Below are positions 23,601-32,816 of a stretch of DNA of 64,000 nucleotides, piece after piece; the first letter of the stretch is position 1, and every line of letters begins with the position of its first letter. The DNA is taken from NCBI RefSeq assembly GCF_021190955.1, contig NZ_JAIOAO010000002.1:744001-808000 (forward strand). The letters run 5' to 3'. This stretch comes from Parachryseolinea silvisoli (GTDB lineage Bacteria > Bacteroidota > Bacteroidia > Cytophagales > Cyclobacteriaceae). A program made the position numbers and the translations under genes. The notes beneath the pieces were generated by a model that saw nothing but the letters and a program-made list of their open reading frames with translations, had not been told where the DNA came from and did not search any database.

Positions 23601-25219
23601 GGATCGGTCGCGTACGTCACTCCACACCGGGTGTGGGCCTGATCTCGCCGCCGCCCCACCACGATATATACTCCATCGAAGACTTGGCCCAGCTGATCTT
23701 CGACTTAAAGAATGCTAACCGCCAGGCGCGCATCAACGTCAAGCTGGTATCGCAAGCCGGTGTAGGTACTGTGGCAGCCGGTGTTGCCAAAGCAAAAGCA
23801 GACGCGATCCTCATCTCCGGTGCTGACGGTGGCACAGGTGCTTCGCCCATCAGCTCGGTACGCCACGCTGGCTTACCATGGGAGCTCGGCCTCGCCGAAG
23901 CACACCAAACACTGGTGAAAAACAACCTGCGCAGCCGCGTCGTGTTACAGACCGATGGACAGATCCGCACAGGCCGCGACATTGCGATCGCCGCCATGCT
24001 GGGTGCTGAGGAATGGGGCGTAGCCACCGCTGCCCTCGTGGTAGAAGGCTGCATCATGATGCGTAAGTGTCACCTGAACACATGCCCTGTCGGTATTGCC
24101 ACACAAGACGAAGAACTGCGCAAGCTCTTCACCGGCGACCCCGACCACGTCGTGAACTTCTTCCGCTTCCTCGCACAAGACCTGCGCGAGAACATGGCCG
24201 AGCTCGGCTTCCGTACCGTCAATGAAATGATTGGCCGTGCCGACATGCTGCGTGTACGTCAGGATGTAGAACACTGGAAAGTGAAGAAGCTCGACCTGTC
24301 ACCAATCCTGCACGTAGACTCTTCCCGCGAAGGAGTAGGTCTGTACAAACAGATCGAGCAAGACTTCGAATTGGAAAAAGTACTCGACTGGAAGCTCGTG
24401 GAGGCAGCACGTGCGGCACTTGACGACGCCGAAGCCGTACAAGAAAAGTTCATCATACACAATATCGACCGCTCTGTCGGCGCGCTGTTGTCGAACGAAG
24501 TATCAAAGAAATATAAAGGCAAAGGCCTCCCGGAAGATACCATCCACTTCCAATTCAAAGGCTCCGCCGGACAAAGCTTTGGTGTGTTTGGAGCACCAGG
24601 CCTTACGTTCGAGCTGGAAGGTGAAGCCAACGACTATTTTGGCAAAGGCCTGTCGGGAGGTAAGCTTATTATCTACCCCGACCGTGAAGCCAGCTTCAAA
24701 CCGGAAGACAACATCATCATTGGCAACGTGGCCTTCTACGGCGCTACGTCAGGTGAAGCTTATATCCGCGGCCAGGCCGGCGAACGTTTCTGCGTACGCA
24801 ACTCGGGCGTAACCGCCGTAGTGGAAGGCGTAGGCGATCACGCCTGTGAATACATGACGGGTGGCCGCGTGGTAGTGCTCGGTAAGACGGGTAAAAACTT
24901 TGCCGCCGGTATGAGCGGTGGTATAGCATACGTATTTGATCCCGAACATGCGCTCGAGCGTCTGACCAACCGTGAGATGGTCGATCTCGAAACCATGGAA
25001 GAAGAAGATAAGGTGGAGGTGAAGGCGATGATTGAAAAGCACCACAAATATACGGGTAGCGACCCGGCTGAGTGGGTGCTGGAGAACTGGGCCGTAGCGT
25101 CAGAGCTTTTTGTAAAAGTAATGCCGCGCGACTACAAAGCCGTTCTTCAAAAGCAAAAAGCTGCCGGCAAGCAAGCCGCCAGCGCCAAAGCCGCCGCGCC
25201 GGCCCTGGTAAAAGAATAA
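20672..25219 (+). CDS. gltB: Glutamate synthase, large (alpha) subunit
   Basis: A 1515-residue GltB. The N-terminal 18 residues are a propeptide; the mature nucleophile is Cys19 (HDACGIGF) of the glutaminase domain. The central and FMN-binding domains follow, with the [3Fe-4S] ligands at Cys1127, Cys1133 and Cys1138 (EGCIMMRKCHLNTC). The GXGXG beta-helix is in the last 300 residues. It transfers the amide nitrogen of glutamine to 2-oxoglutarate. The last 20 residues are an Ala/Lys tail. gltD follows after 31 bases, forming the gltBD operon. A 240-base upstream region holds an inverted repeat and the -7-like TAACTTTA at 20599-20606. Confidence 0.98.
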   Translation: MKETTSRGLYTPELEHDACGIGFVANINGNKTNQNLRDALCMLENMEHRGGRGSSPKTGDGAGILIQLPHEFFIEEATRLGFTLPALGKYGVGMVFFPRDKKVQNACREVLRKNIKELGFELIGFRVVPVDHSVPGPGAAEVEPTIEQVFVKPADETITGDALERKLFVLRNYTQHIIEDTVKGNNKDFYITSFSARTIIYKGQLRTEQLRAYFDDLQDTRLKTALALVHSRFSTNTFPNWKLAQPFRYIAHNGEINTIRGNVNKMKSKEALFKSTLFSDEELKKLVPITSPDGSDSANLDALVEMLVLSGRTIPHVMMMLVPEAWQDNKLMDPHRKAFYKYHASMMEPWDGPAALVFTDGTRIGATLDRNGLRPLRYCVTRTGRVIAGSEAGALQIDPKDVIEKGRITPGKMLMIDTEAGKILDDDKVKRAVYEGKSYYNWIIQNRLKLRLEPEVEWVETSFDEKTLVQRQNAYGYTAEDVKTIILPIAEKGYEAIGSMGDDTPPAILSKESRHISNYFKQLFAQVSNPPIDPIRERLVMSLFTRVGASLNVLDETPQHTNQIHISQPVLLNDDLEKLKHLQDQGFEYAVIQCVFNADGAPGRLEESIDRICAEAEKAVRAGKKILILSDKKISNDYAPIPSMLSVGAVHQYLVSKRIRTQAGIVVEAGDVWEVHHYATIIGYGASAVNPYMALETIHSMNKHGMFYKPLPDEEAYANYQKGIGNGLLKVMSKMGISTLQSYQSSQIFEALGLGSDVIEKCFRGTISRIEGLSFDDLAQEVLVRHKLAYEAESKELQVGGIYQWKRRGEKHMFSPEVIHLLQHSTKTNNFEQYKKYAHRINEQTKEQITIRGLFEFKKRNPVPLEEVEPVEEIFKRFATGAMSFGSISHEAHSTLAIAMNRIGGKSNSGEGGEDAARFEKKANGDWERSAIKQVASGRFGVTSYYLSNADELQIKMAQGAKPGEGGQLPGHKVDDWIGRVRHSTPGVGLISPPPHHDIYSIEDLAQLIFDLKNANRQARINVKLVSQAGVGTVAAGVAKAKADAILISGADGGTGASPISSVRHAGLPWELGLAEAHQTLVKNNLRSRVVLQTDGQIRTGRDIAIAAMLGAEEWGVATAALVVEGCIMMRKCHLNTCPVGIATQDEELRKLFTGDPDHVVNFFRFLAQDLRENMAELGFRTVNEMIGRADMLRVRQDVEHWKVKKLDLSPILHVDSSREGVGLYKQIEQDFELEKVLDWKLVEAARAALDDAEAVQEKFIIHNIDRSVGALLSNEVSKKYKGKGLPEDTIHFQFKGSAGQSFGVFGAPGLTFELEGEANDYFGKGLSGGKLIIYPDREASFKPEDNIIIGNVAFYGATSGEAYIRGQAGERFCVRNSGVTAVVEGVGDHACEYMTGGRVVVLGKTGKNFAAGMSGGIAYVFDPEHALERLTNREMVDLETMEEEDKVEVKAMIEKHHKYTGSDPAEWVLENWAVASELFVKVMPRDYKAVLQKQKAAGKQAASAKAAAPALVKE

Positions 25220-25250
25220 TGCGATTCAATCATCAAAAAGTAACAGACAC

Positions 25251-26726
25251 ATGGGACAGATAGATGGATTTATGAAGTTCGAGCGCGAGATGCCAAAATC
25301 GCGCGACCCCAAAGAACGGCTCAAAGATTACAAAGAGGTATACAACCCGCTCGATAAAGAGAAAGTAAAACAACAGGCTGCGCGCTGTATGGATTGTGGC
25401 GTGCCGTTCTGCCACAACGGTTGTCCGTTGGGCAACAACATTCCCGACTTCAACGATGCCGTATACAACGGCAAGTGGGAAGACGCGATCAAGATCCTGA
25501 GCAGCACCAACAACTTCCCCGAGTTTACCGGTCGCATTTGCCCGGCACCGTGCGAAGCAAGCTGCGTGCTCAGCATCAACAACAAACCGGTCACGATAGA
25601 ATACATCGAAAAGACTATTGCCGAGCAAGCCTATGAAAAAGGCTACCTCAAGCCTACACCGCCCAAGCATCGCACAGGCAAGCGTATAGCCGTAGTAGGT
25701 TCCGGCCCCGCCGGCCTCGCCGCCGCGGCACAGCTCAACAAGGCTGGCCATTGGGTAACAGTGTTCGAACGCAGTGACCGGATTGGTGGCTTGCTGCGCT
25801 ACGGTATTCCCGACTTCAAACTCGAGAAACACGTGATCGATCGTCGCCTGCGCCTTATGGAACAAGAAGGCATCGTCTTTCGCACCAACGCCCACGTAGG
25901 CGTAAACATCAGCGCGAAACACTTGCAAGATGAGTTCGACGCCATCGTAATGTGTGGTGGCGCCTCGGCGCCGCGTGACCTGCCCATTCCAGGCCGCAAC
26001 CTGAAAGGTGTACACTTTGCCATGGACTTCCTCTCGCAGCAAAACAAACGCGGAGCGGGCGACAAGCTGGCCGTCGAAGAGATCCTGGCAACCGACAAAA
26101 ACGTATTGGTGATTGGCGGTGGTGACACCGGCTCTGACTGTGTGGGTACGTCTAATCGCCACGGCGCGAAATCGGTCACGCAGATCGAGCTGCTCGCGAA
26201 GCCGCCCGTAAAACGCGACGACACAAACAACCCCTGGCCGCTCTGGCCCATGATCCTTAACACTTCTTCCTCACACGAAGAAGGTGCCAATCGTCAATGG
26301 GCTATTTTGACCAAAGAGTTTGTGGGTGACAGCGCCGGCCGCCTGACCGGAATGAAACTGGTCGACATCAAATGGGGCACAAACGCACAAGGTAAAATGG
26401 GCTTTGAAGAAATCGCCGGCACCGAGCGTGTCATTCCCTGCGAGCTCGTCACCCTGGCCATCGGCTTCGTAGGCGCTGAAAAAGGCGGTCTGGTCGAAGA
26501 ACTCAAACTGGAGCTCGACGAGCGTGGCAACATCAAAACGCAGAACTATATGTCCACACAAGAAGGCGTATTCTCCGCCGGCGACGTACGCCGCGGACAG
26601 TCGCTGGTAGTATGGGCAATCTCGGAAGGTCGCGAAGCCGCCCGTGCCGTAGACACCTGGCTGATGGGCTCATCGAATCTCGAAGCGAAAGACGAGTCGT
26701 TCATACACATCGAGCAAGAAGCGTAA
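25251..26726 (+). CDS. gltD: Glutamate synthase, small (beta) subunit
   Basis: A 491-residue GltD. Two N-terminal cysteine clusters, CMDCGVPFCHNGCP and CPAPCEASC, bind [4Fe-4S] centres. The FAD Rossmann motif is VVGSGPAGLAAA and the NADPH motif VIGGGDTGSDC; TQEGVFSAGDVRRGQSLVVWA closes the FAD site. It feeds electrons from NADPH to GltB. The start ATG at 25251 lies 31 bases after gltB, and a strong terminator follows at 26752-26783. Confidence 0.98.
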   Translation: MGQIDGFMKFEREMPKSRDPKERLKDYKEVYNPLDKEKVKQQAARCMDCGVPFCHNGCPLGNNIPDFNDAVYNGKWEDAIKILSSTNNFPEFTGRICPAPCEASCVLSINNKPVTIEYIEKTIAEQAYEKGYLKPTPPKHRTGKRIAVVGSGPAGLAAAAQLNKAGHWVTVFERSDRIGGLLRYGIPDFKLEKHVIDRRLRLMEQEGIVFRTNAHVGVNISAKHLQDEFDAIVMCGGASAPRDLPIPGRNLKGVHFAMDFLSQQNKRGAGDKLAVEEILATDKNVLVIGGGDTGSDCVGTSNRHGAKSVTQIELLAKPPVKRDDTNNPWPLWPMILNTSSSHEEGANRQWAILTKEFVGDSAGRLTGMKLVDIKWGTNAQGKMGFEEIAGTERVIPCELVTLAIGFVGAEKGGLVEELKLELDERGNIKTQNYMSTQEGVFSAGDVRRGQSLVVWAISEGREAARAVDTWLMGSSNLEAKDESFIHIEQEA

Positions 26727-26751
26727 AAAATCCCTTTTAAAAGTCGCATAC

Positions 26752-26783
26752 AAAGCCCTCCGGCACGCCGGGGGGCTTTTTTT
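26752..26783 (+). terminator. Rho-independent terminator of gltBD
   Basis: GCCCTCCGG (26755-26763) pairs with CCGGGGGGC (26768-26776) with one T-G pair and a CACG loop, followed by seven Ts. Confidence 0.93.
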
Positions 26784-26846
26784 GCCCACTGCGTACGTCG
26801 ACAGTCCTTTATCTTCTTCGCTCTCACACGCACGCTCACACTGATT

Positions 26847-26877
26847 TTTGCTGGCGGAATTACTTTCTCTACTTTTG
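26847..26877 (+). promoter_or_regulatory. Bacteroidota-type promoter of aguB
   Basis: TTTG at 26847-26850 and TACTTTTG at 26870-26877 are separated by exactly 19 bases. Both elements match the consensus TTTG-N19-TAnnTTTG. The GTG start at 26908 is about 25 bases after the expected transcription start. Confidence 0.8.
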
Positions 26878-26907
26878 CGTTCTGAAGCCAAAAAAACGGA
26901 ATAATAC

Positions 26908-27786
26908 GTGAGTAAATCAGTGAAAGTAGGTACCGTGCAAATGAGTTGCACAGCCAACCCCGACGAAAACCTTCAAAAAGCGGTTGTCAAAATACGCGAA
27001 GCCGCTGCACAAGGCGCGCAGATCGTGTGCTTGCAAGAGTTGTTCCGCTCGCTGTACTTCTGCGACGTGGAAGATTATGACAACTTCAAATTGGCCGAGC
27101 CGATTCCAGGTCCGTCAACCGACGTCCTTTCCGCGCTTGCCAAAGAGCTCGGCGTGGTCATCATCGCCTCGCTGTTTGAAAAACGCGCCGAAGGCCTCTA
27201 CCACAACACCACCGCCGTGCTGGACGCCGACGGTAAGTACCTGGGCAAGTATCGCAAAATGCACATTCCTGATGACCCTGCGTACTATGAGAAATTTTAC
27301 TTCACACCCGGCGACCTGGGCTACAAAGTATTTAAGACGAAGTTCGCCACCATCGGCGTACTCATCTGCTGGGACCAGTGGTATCCCGAAGCGGCGCGCA
27401 TCACATCGTTAATGGGCGCTGAAATGTTATTCTACCCCACCGCCATCGGCTGGGCTACCGCGCAAGATGAAGACACCAACACCGAGCAATACAACGCCTG
27501 GCAAACCATTCAGCGCAGTCACGCTGTCGCCAATGGTGTATATGTAGTAAGCGTAAACCGCGTGGGCCTTGAGCAACAGGGAGCCATGAAATTCTGGGGC
27601 GGTTCGTTCATCTCGAACCCCTTCGGCAAGATTGAATACCTCGCGTCGCACGACAAAGAAGAAGTACACGTACACACGCTGGACATGGACAAGAGCGACC
27701 GCTACAGAACACACTGGCCGTTCCTGCGCGACCGTCGCATCGACTCCTACCAGCCGATCACCAAACGTTACATAGACGAAGAATAA
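26908..27786 (+). CDS. aguB: N-carbamoylputrescine amidohydrolase
   Basis: A 292-residue nitrilase-superfamily amidase. The catalytic triad is Glu44 (CLQELF), Lys117 (YRKMHIPDD) and Cys154 (LICWDQWYPEAAR). The WDQWYPEAAR and FYPTAIGW segments are characteristic of N-carbamoylputrescine amidase. It hydrolyses N-carbamoylputrescine to putrescine, CO2 and ammonia. The start is a GTG (26908); no in-frame ATG lies upstream near it. aguA follows 70 bases after the stop, so the two last steps of the agmatine route to putrescine are together, although a terminator separates them. Confidence 0.94.
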   Translation: MSKSVKVGTVQMSCTANPDENLQKAVVKIREAAAQGAQIVCLQELFRSLYFCDVEDYDNFKLAEPIPGPSTDVLSALAKELGVVIIASLFEKRAEGLYHNTTAVLDADGKYLGKYRKMHIPDDPAYYEKFYFTPGDLGYKVFKTKFATIGVLICWDQWYPEAARITSLMGAEMLFYPTAIGWATAQDEDTNTEQYNAWQTIQRSHAVANGVYVVSVNRVGLEQQGAMKFWGGSFISNPFGKIEYLASHDKEEVHVHTLDMDKSDRYRTHWPFLRDRRIDSYQPITKRYIDEE

Positions 27787-27796
27787 TATAATGACC

Positions 27797-27825
27797 CCCG
27801 GCAGCGACCCTGCCGGGAGTTTTTT
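27797..27825 (+). terminator. Terminator or attenuator between aguB and aguA
   Basis: CCCGGCAG (27797-27804) and CTGCCGGG (27810-27817) form a perfect 8-bp stem followed after two bases by six Ts. aguA starts 32 bases later, so this may lower rather than abolish aguA expression. Confidence 0.85.
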
Positions 27826-27856
27826 GCCCCGATCCATTACCTCGCATAGTATTTCC

Positions 27857-28903
27857 ATGAGCACCACTACCCCGAAGCAACAAGGATATTTTTTCCCGGC
27901 AGAATTTGCCAAACACGACGCCACCTGGCTTAGCTGGCCGCACAAAGAAGCGTCCTGGCCCGGTAAGATTGAAGCCATCTATCCGGTATATGCCGAGTTT
28001 ATCAAACGCGTAGCCGAAGGGGAGAAGGTAAACATTAACGTGCTGAACGAGGCCATGAAGCAAAAAGCCCTGGGGCACCTGCAGCAAGTCGGTGCCGACG
28101 TGGGCAACTTGCAGTTTTTTATGCACCCCACTAACGACGCCTGGTGCCGCGACCACGGCCCTGCATTTTTGATCAACCCCCACGCCGCGCAGAAGAAAAT
28201 AATCGTCGACTGGGGCTACAACGCCTGGGGTGGTAAATATCCTCCATTTGACCTCGACGATAATATACCGACACTCATAGCACAGCACTATAAGGTGCCC
28301 GTGGTATATCCCGGTATCGTCATGGAAGGTGGCTCAGTGGAATTTAACGGTCGGGGCACGCTACTAACGACGCGCGCCTGCCTGTTAAACGAAAACCGCA
28401 ATCCGCACCTGACGCAGGAGCAGATCGAAACATACCTGCGCAACTACTACGGCGTCGACCACATCCTGTGGCTCGGCGACGGCATTGTGGGCGACGACAC
28501 CGATGGCCACATCGACGATCTCACACGCTTTGTCAATGCCGACACCGTTGTAACCGTGGTGGAGGAAGATAAGAACGATGAAAACTACACGCTCCTGCAA
28601 GAGAACCTGCACGCGCTACACCGCCTGCGCCTGGAAGACGGCAAGCAGCTGAACGTCGTGGAACTGCCCATGCCAGGTGCCGTGGTATATGACGATATGC
28701 GCCTGCCCGCCTCGTACGCCAATTTTTACATCAGCAATAAATACGTGGTCGTGCCAACCTTCCGCGACAAAAACGACGACCGCGCGCTGGACATACTCCA
28801 GAAATGTTTCCCCGATCGGAAAGTGATCGGCCTGGATTCGGTTGATATTATCTGGGGCCTGGGCTCGTTCCACTGCCTCAGCCAACAGGAGCCGGCAGCA
28901 TAG
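27857..28903 (+). CDS. aguA: Agmatine deiminase
   Basis: A 348-residue agmatine deiminase of the guanidino-group-modifying family. Signatures are NDAWCRDHGPAFL, the MEGGSVEFNG segment, GDDTDGHIDDLTRF, and the C-terminal nucleophile Cys340 in GLGSFHCLSQQEP. It converts agmatine to N-carbamoylputrescine, the substrate of the upstream AguB. An open frame begins at 27791, but that start lies inside the terminator and adds 22 unrelated residues; ATG at 27857 gives the family N-terminus. No arginine decarboxylase is in the window. Confidence 0.95.
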   Translation: MSTTTPKQQGYFFPAEFAKHDATWLSWPHKEASWPGKIEAIYPVYAEFIKRVAEGEKVNINVLNEAMKQKALGHLQQVGADVGNLQFFMHPTNDAWCRDHGPAFLINPHAAQKKIIVDWGYNAWGGKYPPFDLDDNIPTLIAQHYKVPVVYPGIVMEGGSVEFNGRGTLLTTRACLLNENRNPHLTQEQIETYLRNYYGVDHILWLGDGIVGDDTDGHIDDLTRFVNADTVVTVVEEDKNDENYTLLQENLHALHRLRLEDGKQLNVVELPMPGAVVYDDMRLPASYANFYISNKYVVVPTFRDKNDDRALDILQKCFPDRKVIGLDSVDIIWGLGSFHCLSQQEPAA

Positions 28904-29017
28904 GACCCTCCACCCGGCCTCCCGGGCGACATTTTCATGTAGGATATATACTTTTTGGTATAACACCCATAGTAAACATGGTGTGTTGTCGTTATATTTA
29001 TTCCAAACTGTTGCCTA

Positions 29018-31705
29018 TTGAAAAAGTTACTACTCTTTTGCGTGCTGGTGGCTTCACCTGCCTGGATCTTCGCGCAAGACATGCCATCCATGCCGTTGAC
29101 CGATATCAAAGATGGACAGCCCCTGGCGGAGGTATTAGTCGAATTGGAGAAATCGTATCCCGTCCGCTTTTTCTTTGCTTCCGAATGGCTTGAGCCCTAT
29201 ACGGTAGACAGTCAGTTTAAGGGCATGCCCATCAAGAGTGTGCTGGACGAGTTGCTGCGCGGCAGCGATATTCGCTACTCCTATAGGTTTGGCTACGCCG
29301 TCATCTTTATCCGTGATCCCCAGCGCGCGTTGGAACACGAAGCACGACTCAAGACAGCCATCGCCAAAAAGAAAACGATCGAATCGCGCGAGCTGGGTGA
29401 CCGCCGCAAATACAAACCGGGCAACCGTGCCACCATTACGGGTAATGTCAAAGACGAATCTACCCGGCATCCCATGGCGGGTGTTACGGTGCTGGTCAAT
29501 GACGTGGAAACGACGGCAACAGACGAAAAAGGAAACTATACCATCAACGTACTGGCCGGCGAGAACATAATCCACTTCAAGTCTGTAAACTTTCGGGAGC
29601 GCGTGGTAGACGCCAGGATATATAGCAGTGCTACCCTCGACATAATCCTCGAAGAGGCACCCACGATACTGGACGAAGTGTTGATCTCCGAACAGGCCGT
29701 ACTCAACCGGCGGATCAGCCAAACGTCGCTCCGCATTACCGACATGAAACGCGCGCCCACGTTCCTCGGCGAAGTAGACCTCATCAAGCAAGTACAAAAC
29801 CAACCGGGCGTGACGACGGTTGGCGAAGTAGCCCAGGGCTTCAACGTGCGCGGTGGCGGCGTGGACCAGAACCTGGTGCTATACGATGGCGTACCGGTGT
29901 TTAACACCTCGCACGCGCTGGGTTTCTTCACCGCCTTTAATGCCGATGCCGTCAGTCAGGTATCCTTTTATAAAGGCGGCATTCCCGCCGAATTCGGCGG
30001 CCGCGTATCATCGGTGCTCGACATCAAGTCGAAAGAAGGCCCGCTCGATAAGTGGCACGGTGGCGGTGGCATCGGCATCCTGTCCAGCTACCTCACAGCC
30101 GGCGGCCCCGTAAAACGCGACACCTCATCGATCATGGCCTCCGTACGCAGCTCATATTCCGACTGGGTGCTAAAGACCATCAAATCCAATTATCAGGACA
30201 TACAAAGCGCCTCCGTGTCATTCTATGACGCCTCGCTCAAGTACACCCACAAGGTCAACAACAAGTCGAAGCTGACACTGTCGGGTTATACCAGCTACGA
30301 CCGCTTTAGCCTCACCAACGACACACTATATACATCGCGCAACATCGCTGCGTCCATTCACTACGATCGGACCTTTACCGAAAAATTATTCGGCACCCTG
30401 TCGGTGTCGTTTGGAAAATATACCTACGGCACAAGCGACGACGATCCGACCCAGGCCTACGACCTGTCGTACGGCATTACATACCCCTCCGTAAAACTGG
30501 ACTTCAACTACGAAGGCGAACACAAGCTATCCTTCGGTGTACATCATACCTGGTATGACTTTGTGCCGGGCAGGCTGGAGGCGACACAATCAGAGTCGAT
30601 CGTAAAAAATATCGATATGGGGCACGAGCGTTCGTCCGAGTCTGCGCTGTACTTCAGCGATGCGTTTTACTGGCGCGAGAAGTTCTTGCTGGAAGCCGGC
30701 CTCCGTGCGTCGTTCTTTAATCGCGTGGGCGAAGGTGTAACCTACCACTATGCCGAAGGTCAGCCACGGCTGCGTCAGAATATAACAGACTCCACAGTAT
30801 ACAAAGGCGGCGAAAGCATGAAGACCTACTTCGGCCTCGAACCGCGTGTATCGCTGCGATATACCCTCGATGCTTTTGCATCCATCAAACTGGGCTACAA
30901 CCGCATGTACCAATACATGCACCTGATCAGCAACACCGCGGCCGTGACACCGGTAGATATCTGGCAGTCGAGCAACACTTATTTCAAACCGCAGATCGCC
31001 GACCAGGTGTCGCTCGGCTATTACCGCGCGATCAACGAAAACATGTACGAAGCCTACGTAGAGGGATTCTACAAGGTAACGCAAAACGTACTCGACTTCC
31101 GCGACGGCGCAAGCCTCATCTTGAACAAGAACCTCGAAACAACGCTGCTGCCCGGCGACGCCGAAGCCTATGGCGTAGAGGTATCGTCGAGCAAAATCAA
31201 AGGCCGTCTGCTGGGCAGCCTCAGCTATACCTACTCGCGCTCGTGGCGCAAAGTGGATGGCGCCTGGGAAGAAGAAAAGATAAATGACGGCAATCGCTAC
31301 CCTTCAAACTACGACCAGCCACACGTCGTACAACTCAACTGGCGCTATGGCCTCTCACGCCGTATCTTCTTCTCGGGCACATTCGTATACCATACCGGCC
31401 GGCCGATGTCATTGCCGATTTCGGGATACATAGTAGACGGTGTACCCGTCATAACTTTCTCGGATCGGAACAAATACCGCATCCCTGACTACCACCGGCT
31501 TGACCTCGCCCTAATCATCGAAGGCACACACAAACGTAAAAAGATCCTCGACGGTACCTGGGTCATTTCGTTCTACAACGCCTATGGAAGAAAGAACGCC
31601 TATGCGGTTTTCTTCCAGGATAATGGCAAAGGTTTTTATAACCCCTATAAATTGTCCGTGGTGGGCACAATCGTTCCTTCGGTAACATACAGTTTTAAAT
31701 TTTGA
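29018..31705 (+). CDS. TonB-dependent receptor with STN and carboxypeptidase-like domains
   Basis: An 895-residue receptor. Order: signal peptide 1-20 (from a TTG start at 29018), a short secretin/TonB N-terminal (STN) domain at about 28-105 (PLAEVLVELEKSYPVRFFF), a carboxypeptidase-like domain at about 135-215 (ATITGNVKDESTRHPMAGV), a plug (about 235-345, with KQVQNQPGVTTVGEVAQGFNVRGGG) and a barrel ending in a terminal phenylalanine. An STN domain often signals through an anti-sigma factor, but no sigma or anti-sigma gene is near. It is the first gene of a compact operon with a DUF4249 lipoprotein (3-base gap) and a macroglobulin-like protein. Ligand unknown. Confidence 0.92.
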   Translation: MKKLLLFCVLVASPAWIFAQDMPSMPLTDIKDGQPLAEVLVELEKSYPVRFFFASEWLEPYTVDSQFKGMPIKSVLDELLRGSDIRYSYRFGYAVIFIRDPQRALEHEARLKTAIAKKKTIESRELGDRRKYKPGNRATITGNVKDESTRHPMAGVTVLVNDVETTATDEKGNYTINVLAGENIIHFKSVNFRERVVDARIYSSATLDIILEEAPTILDEVLISEQAVLNRRISQTSLRITDMKRAPTFLGEVDLIKQVQNQPGVTTVGEVAQGFNVRGGGVDQNLVLYDGVPVFNTSHALGFFTAFNADAVSQVSFYKGGIPAEFGGRVSSVLDIKSKEGPLDKWHGGGGIGILSSYLTAGGPVKRDTSSIMASVRSSYSDWVLKTIKSNYQDIQSASVSFYDASLKYTHKVNNKSKLTLSGYTSYDRFSLTNDTLYTSRNIAASIHYDRTFTEKLFGTLSVSFGKYTYGTSDDDPTQAYDLSYGITYPSVKLDFNYEGEHKLSFGVHHTWYDFVPGRLEATQSESIVKNIDMGHERSSESALYFSDAFYWREKFLLEAGLRASFFNRVGEGVTYHYAEGQPRLRQNITDSTVYKGGESMKTYFGLEPRVSLRYTLDAFASIKLGYNRMYQYMHLISNTAAVTPVDIWQSSNTYFKPQIADQVSLGYYRAINENMYEAYVEGFYKVTQNVLDFRDGASLILNKNLETTLLPGDAEAYGVEVSSSKIKGRLLGSLSYTYSRSWRKVDGAWEEEKINDGNRYPSNYDQPHVVQLNWRYGLSRRIFFSGTFVYHTGRPMSLPISGYIVDGVPVITFSDRNKYRIPDYHRLDLALIIEGTHKRKKILDGTWVISFYNAYGRKNAYAVFFQDNGKGFYNPYKLSVVGTIVPSVTYSFKF

Positions 31706-31708
31706 CAC

Positions 31709-32815
31709 ATGAGGACGCGAAACCTGTTAGTACTACTTATAATGCTGTTGATCGGTGCGTGTGTTGATCCGCTGAAGGTTCCCGATATTGCATTAGAAGA
31801 AGGCCTCGTCGTCGACGGCGCAATTACCGATCAACCGGGGCCCTATACCGTCCAGCTCTTCTCCACACTATCGCTGGACGGCGACCTCGACAAGCGCAAA
31901 TACATTCCCGGCGCTACCGTCACGATCAGCGACGATCACGGTCACACCGTAACCCTGACGGAAAACGCCACCGGCACCTACCAGACCGATGCTGACGAAA
32001 TTCAGGGCGTCGTGGGGTATACCTACCAAGTGAAGATTACTCTGGGGGACGGCCGGCAGTATGAATCCACCCCGGTGTTACTGGAGCCCGCGGGCACCGT
32101 CGATCGCGTCTTCTTTCAGTTCCAGGAAAACTCGATCAACCAAAACGACCTGACGAAACCGCAGGATGCCTTCGCGGTATACCTCGATGCCACAGGCACA
32201 CCCGGCGCGTCGAATTTCTTCCGCTGGCGCTGGAAAGGCACCTTTCATTACATAGCCTTTCCCGAGTTGAGGACCCGCGGGGTAGGAATGGTAGAGATTC
32301 CCGATCCTGTGCCGTGCAGTGGTTGGGTATATACCGACACAGCAGGCCTCGAACAGATAGGGCCATGTGAATGCTGCGACTGTTGGGCGCCGCAGTATAG
32401 CACCGATGCGCTCGTATCGGAAAACGATTTTGTCAGCGAGATGGAATTTAAAACGGTGCGCATCGCGCAGATTCCCATCGACAAGCGGTTGTTCTATGAA
32501 AAATATCACATCGAGGTAGAACAGATGAGCGTATCTCAGGACATCTATGCTTTCTGGAAACTGGTCAAAGCGCAACAACAAAGCGCAACCGACCTGTTCC
32601 AACCTGCAGTGGTGAAAATCAAAGGCACAATACGATGCACATCTGACCCGGGCGAGAAAGCGTACGGAATCTTTTCCGCTTCCGCGGTAACAAAAAATTC
32701 AGTCTTCCTCCGGCGTCTGGATATTCCGAAAGGAATTCCTCCCATCGATACACTGAAGACAGACTGCCGCCAGATCTATACGGGCGCAACCAATCAACGA
32801 CCTCCTTTTTGGTGA
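31709..32815 (+). CDS. DUF4249 family lipoprotein
   Basis: A 368-residue lipoprotein with lipobox LIGAC ending at Cys18. The mature part begins VDPLKVPDIALEEGLVVDGAITDQPGPYTVQL, diagnostic of DUF4249 (PF14054). This family in Bacteroidota usually lies next to a TonB receptor. A carboxypeptidase-like Ig fold occupies about residues 30-130. A cysteine-rich patch (GPCECCDC, about residue 226) lies in the middle. It starts three bases after the receptor and stops one base before the next ATG, so the three proteins are probably made together. I infer an outer-membrane accessory of the receptor; the function is not established. Confidence 0.88.
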   Translation: MRTRNLLVLLIMLLIGACVDPLKVPDIALEEGLVVDGAITDQPGPYTVQLFSTLSLDGDLDKRKYIPGATVTISDDHGHTVTLTENATGTYQTDADEIQGVVGYTYQVKITLGDGRQYESTPVLLEPAGTVDRVFFQFQENSINQNDLTKPQDAFAVYLDATGTPGASNFFRWRWKGTFHYIAFPELRTRGVGMVEIPDPVPCSGWVYTDTAGLEQIGPCECCDCWAPQYSTDALVSENDFVSEMEFKTVRIAQIPIDKRLFYEKYHIEVEQMSVSQDIYAFWKLVKAQQQSATDLFQPAVVKIKGTIRCTSDPGEKAYGIFSASAVTKNSVFLRRLDIPKGIPPIDTLKTDCRQIYTGATNQRPPFW

Positions 32816-32816
32816 T

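Noticed and set aside
25233-26162. 309-codon minus-strand ORF opposite gltD
   Set aside because: gltD on the plus strand shows all cofactor motifs; the opposite frame is a GC-codon shadow.
28920-29017. Promoter for the second TonB receptor (TACTTTTTG at 28949-28957)
   Set aside because: It has one base too many between TA and TTTG, and no TTTG at a suitable distance upstream.
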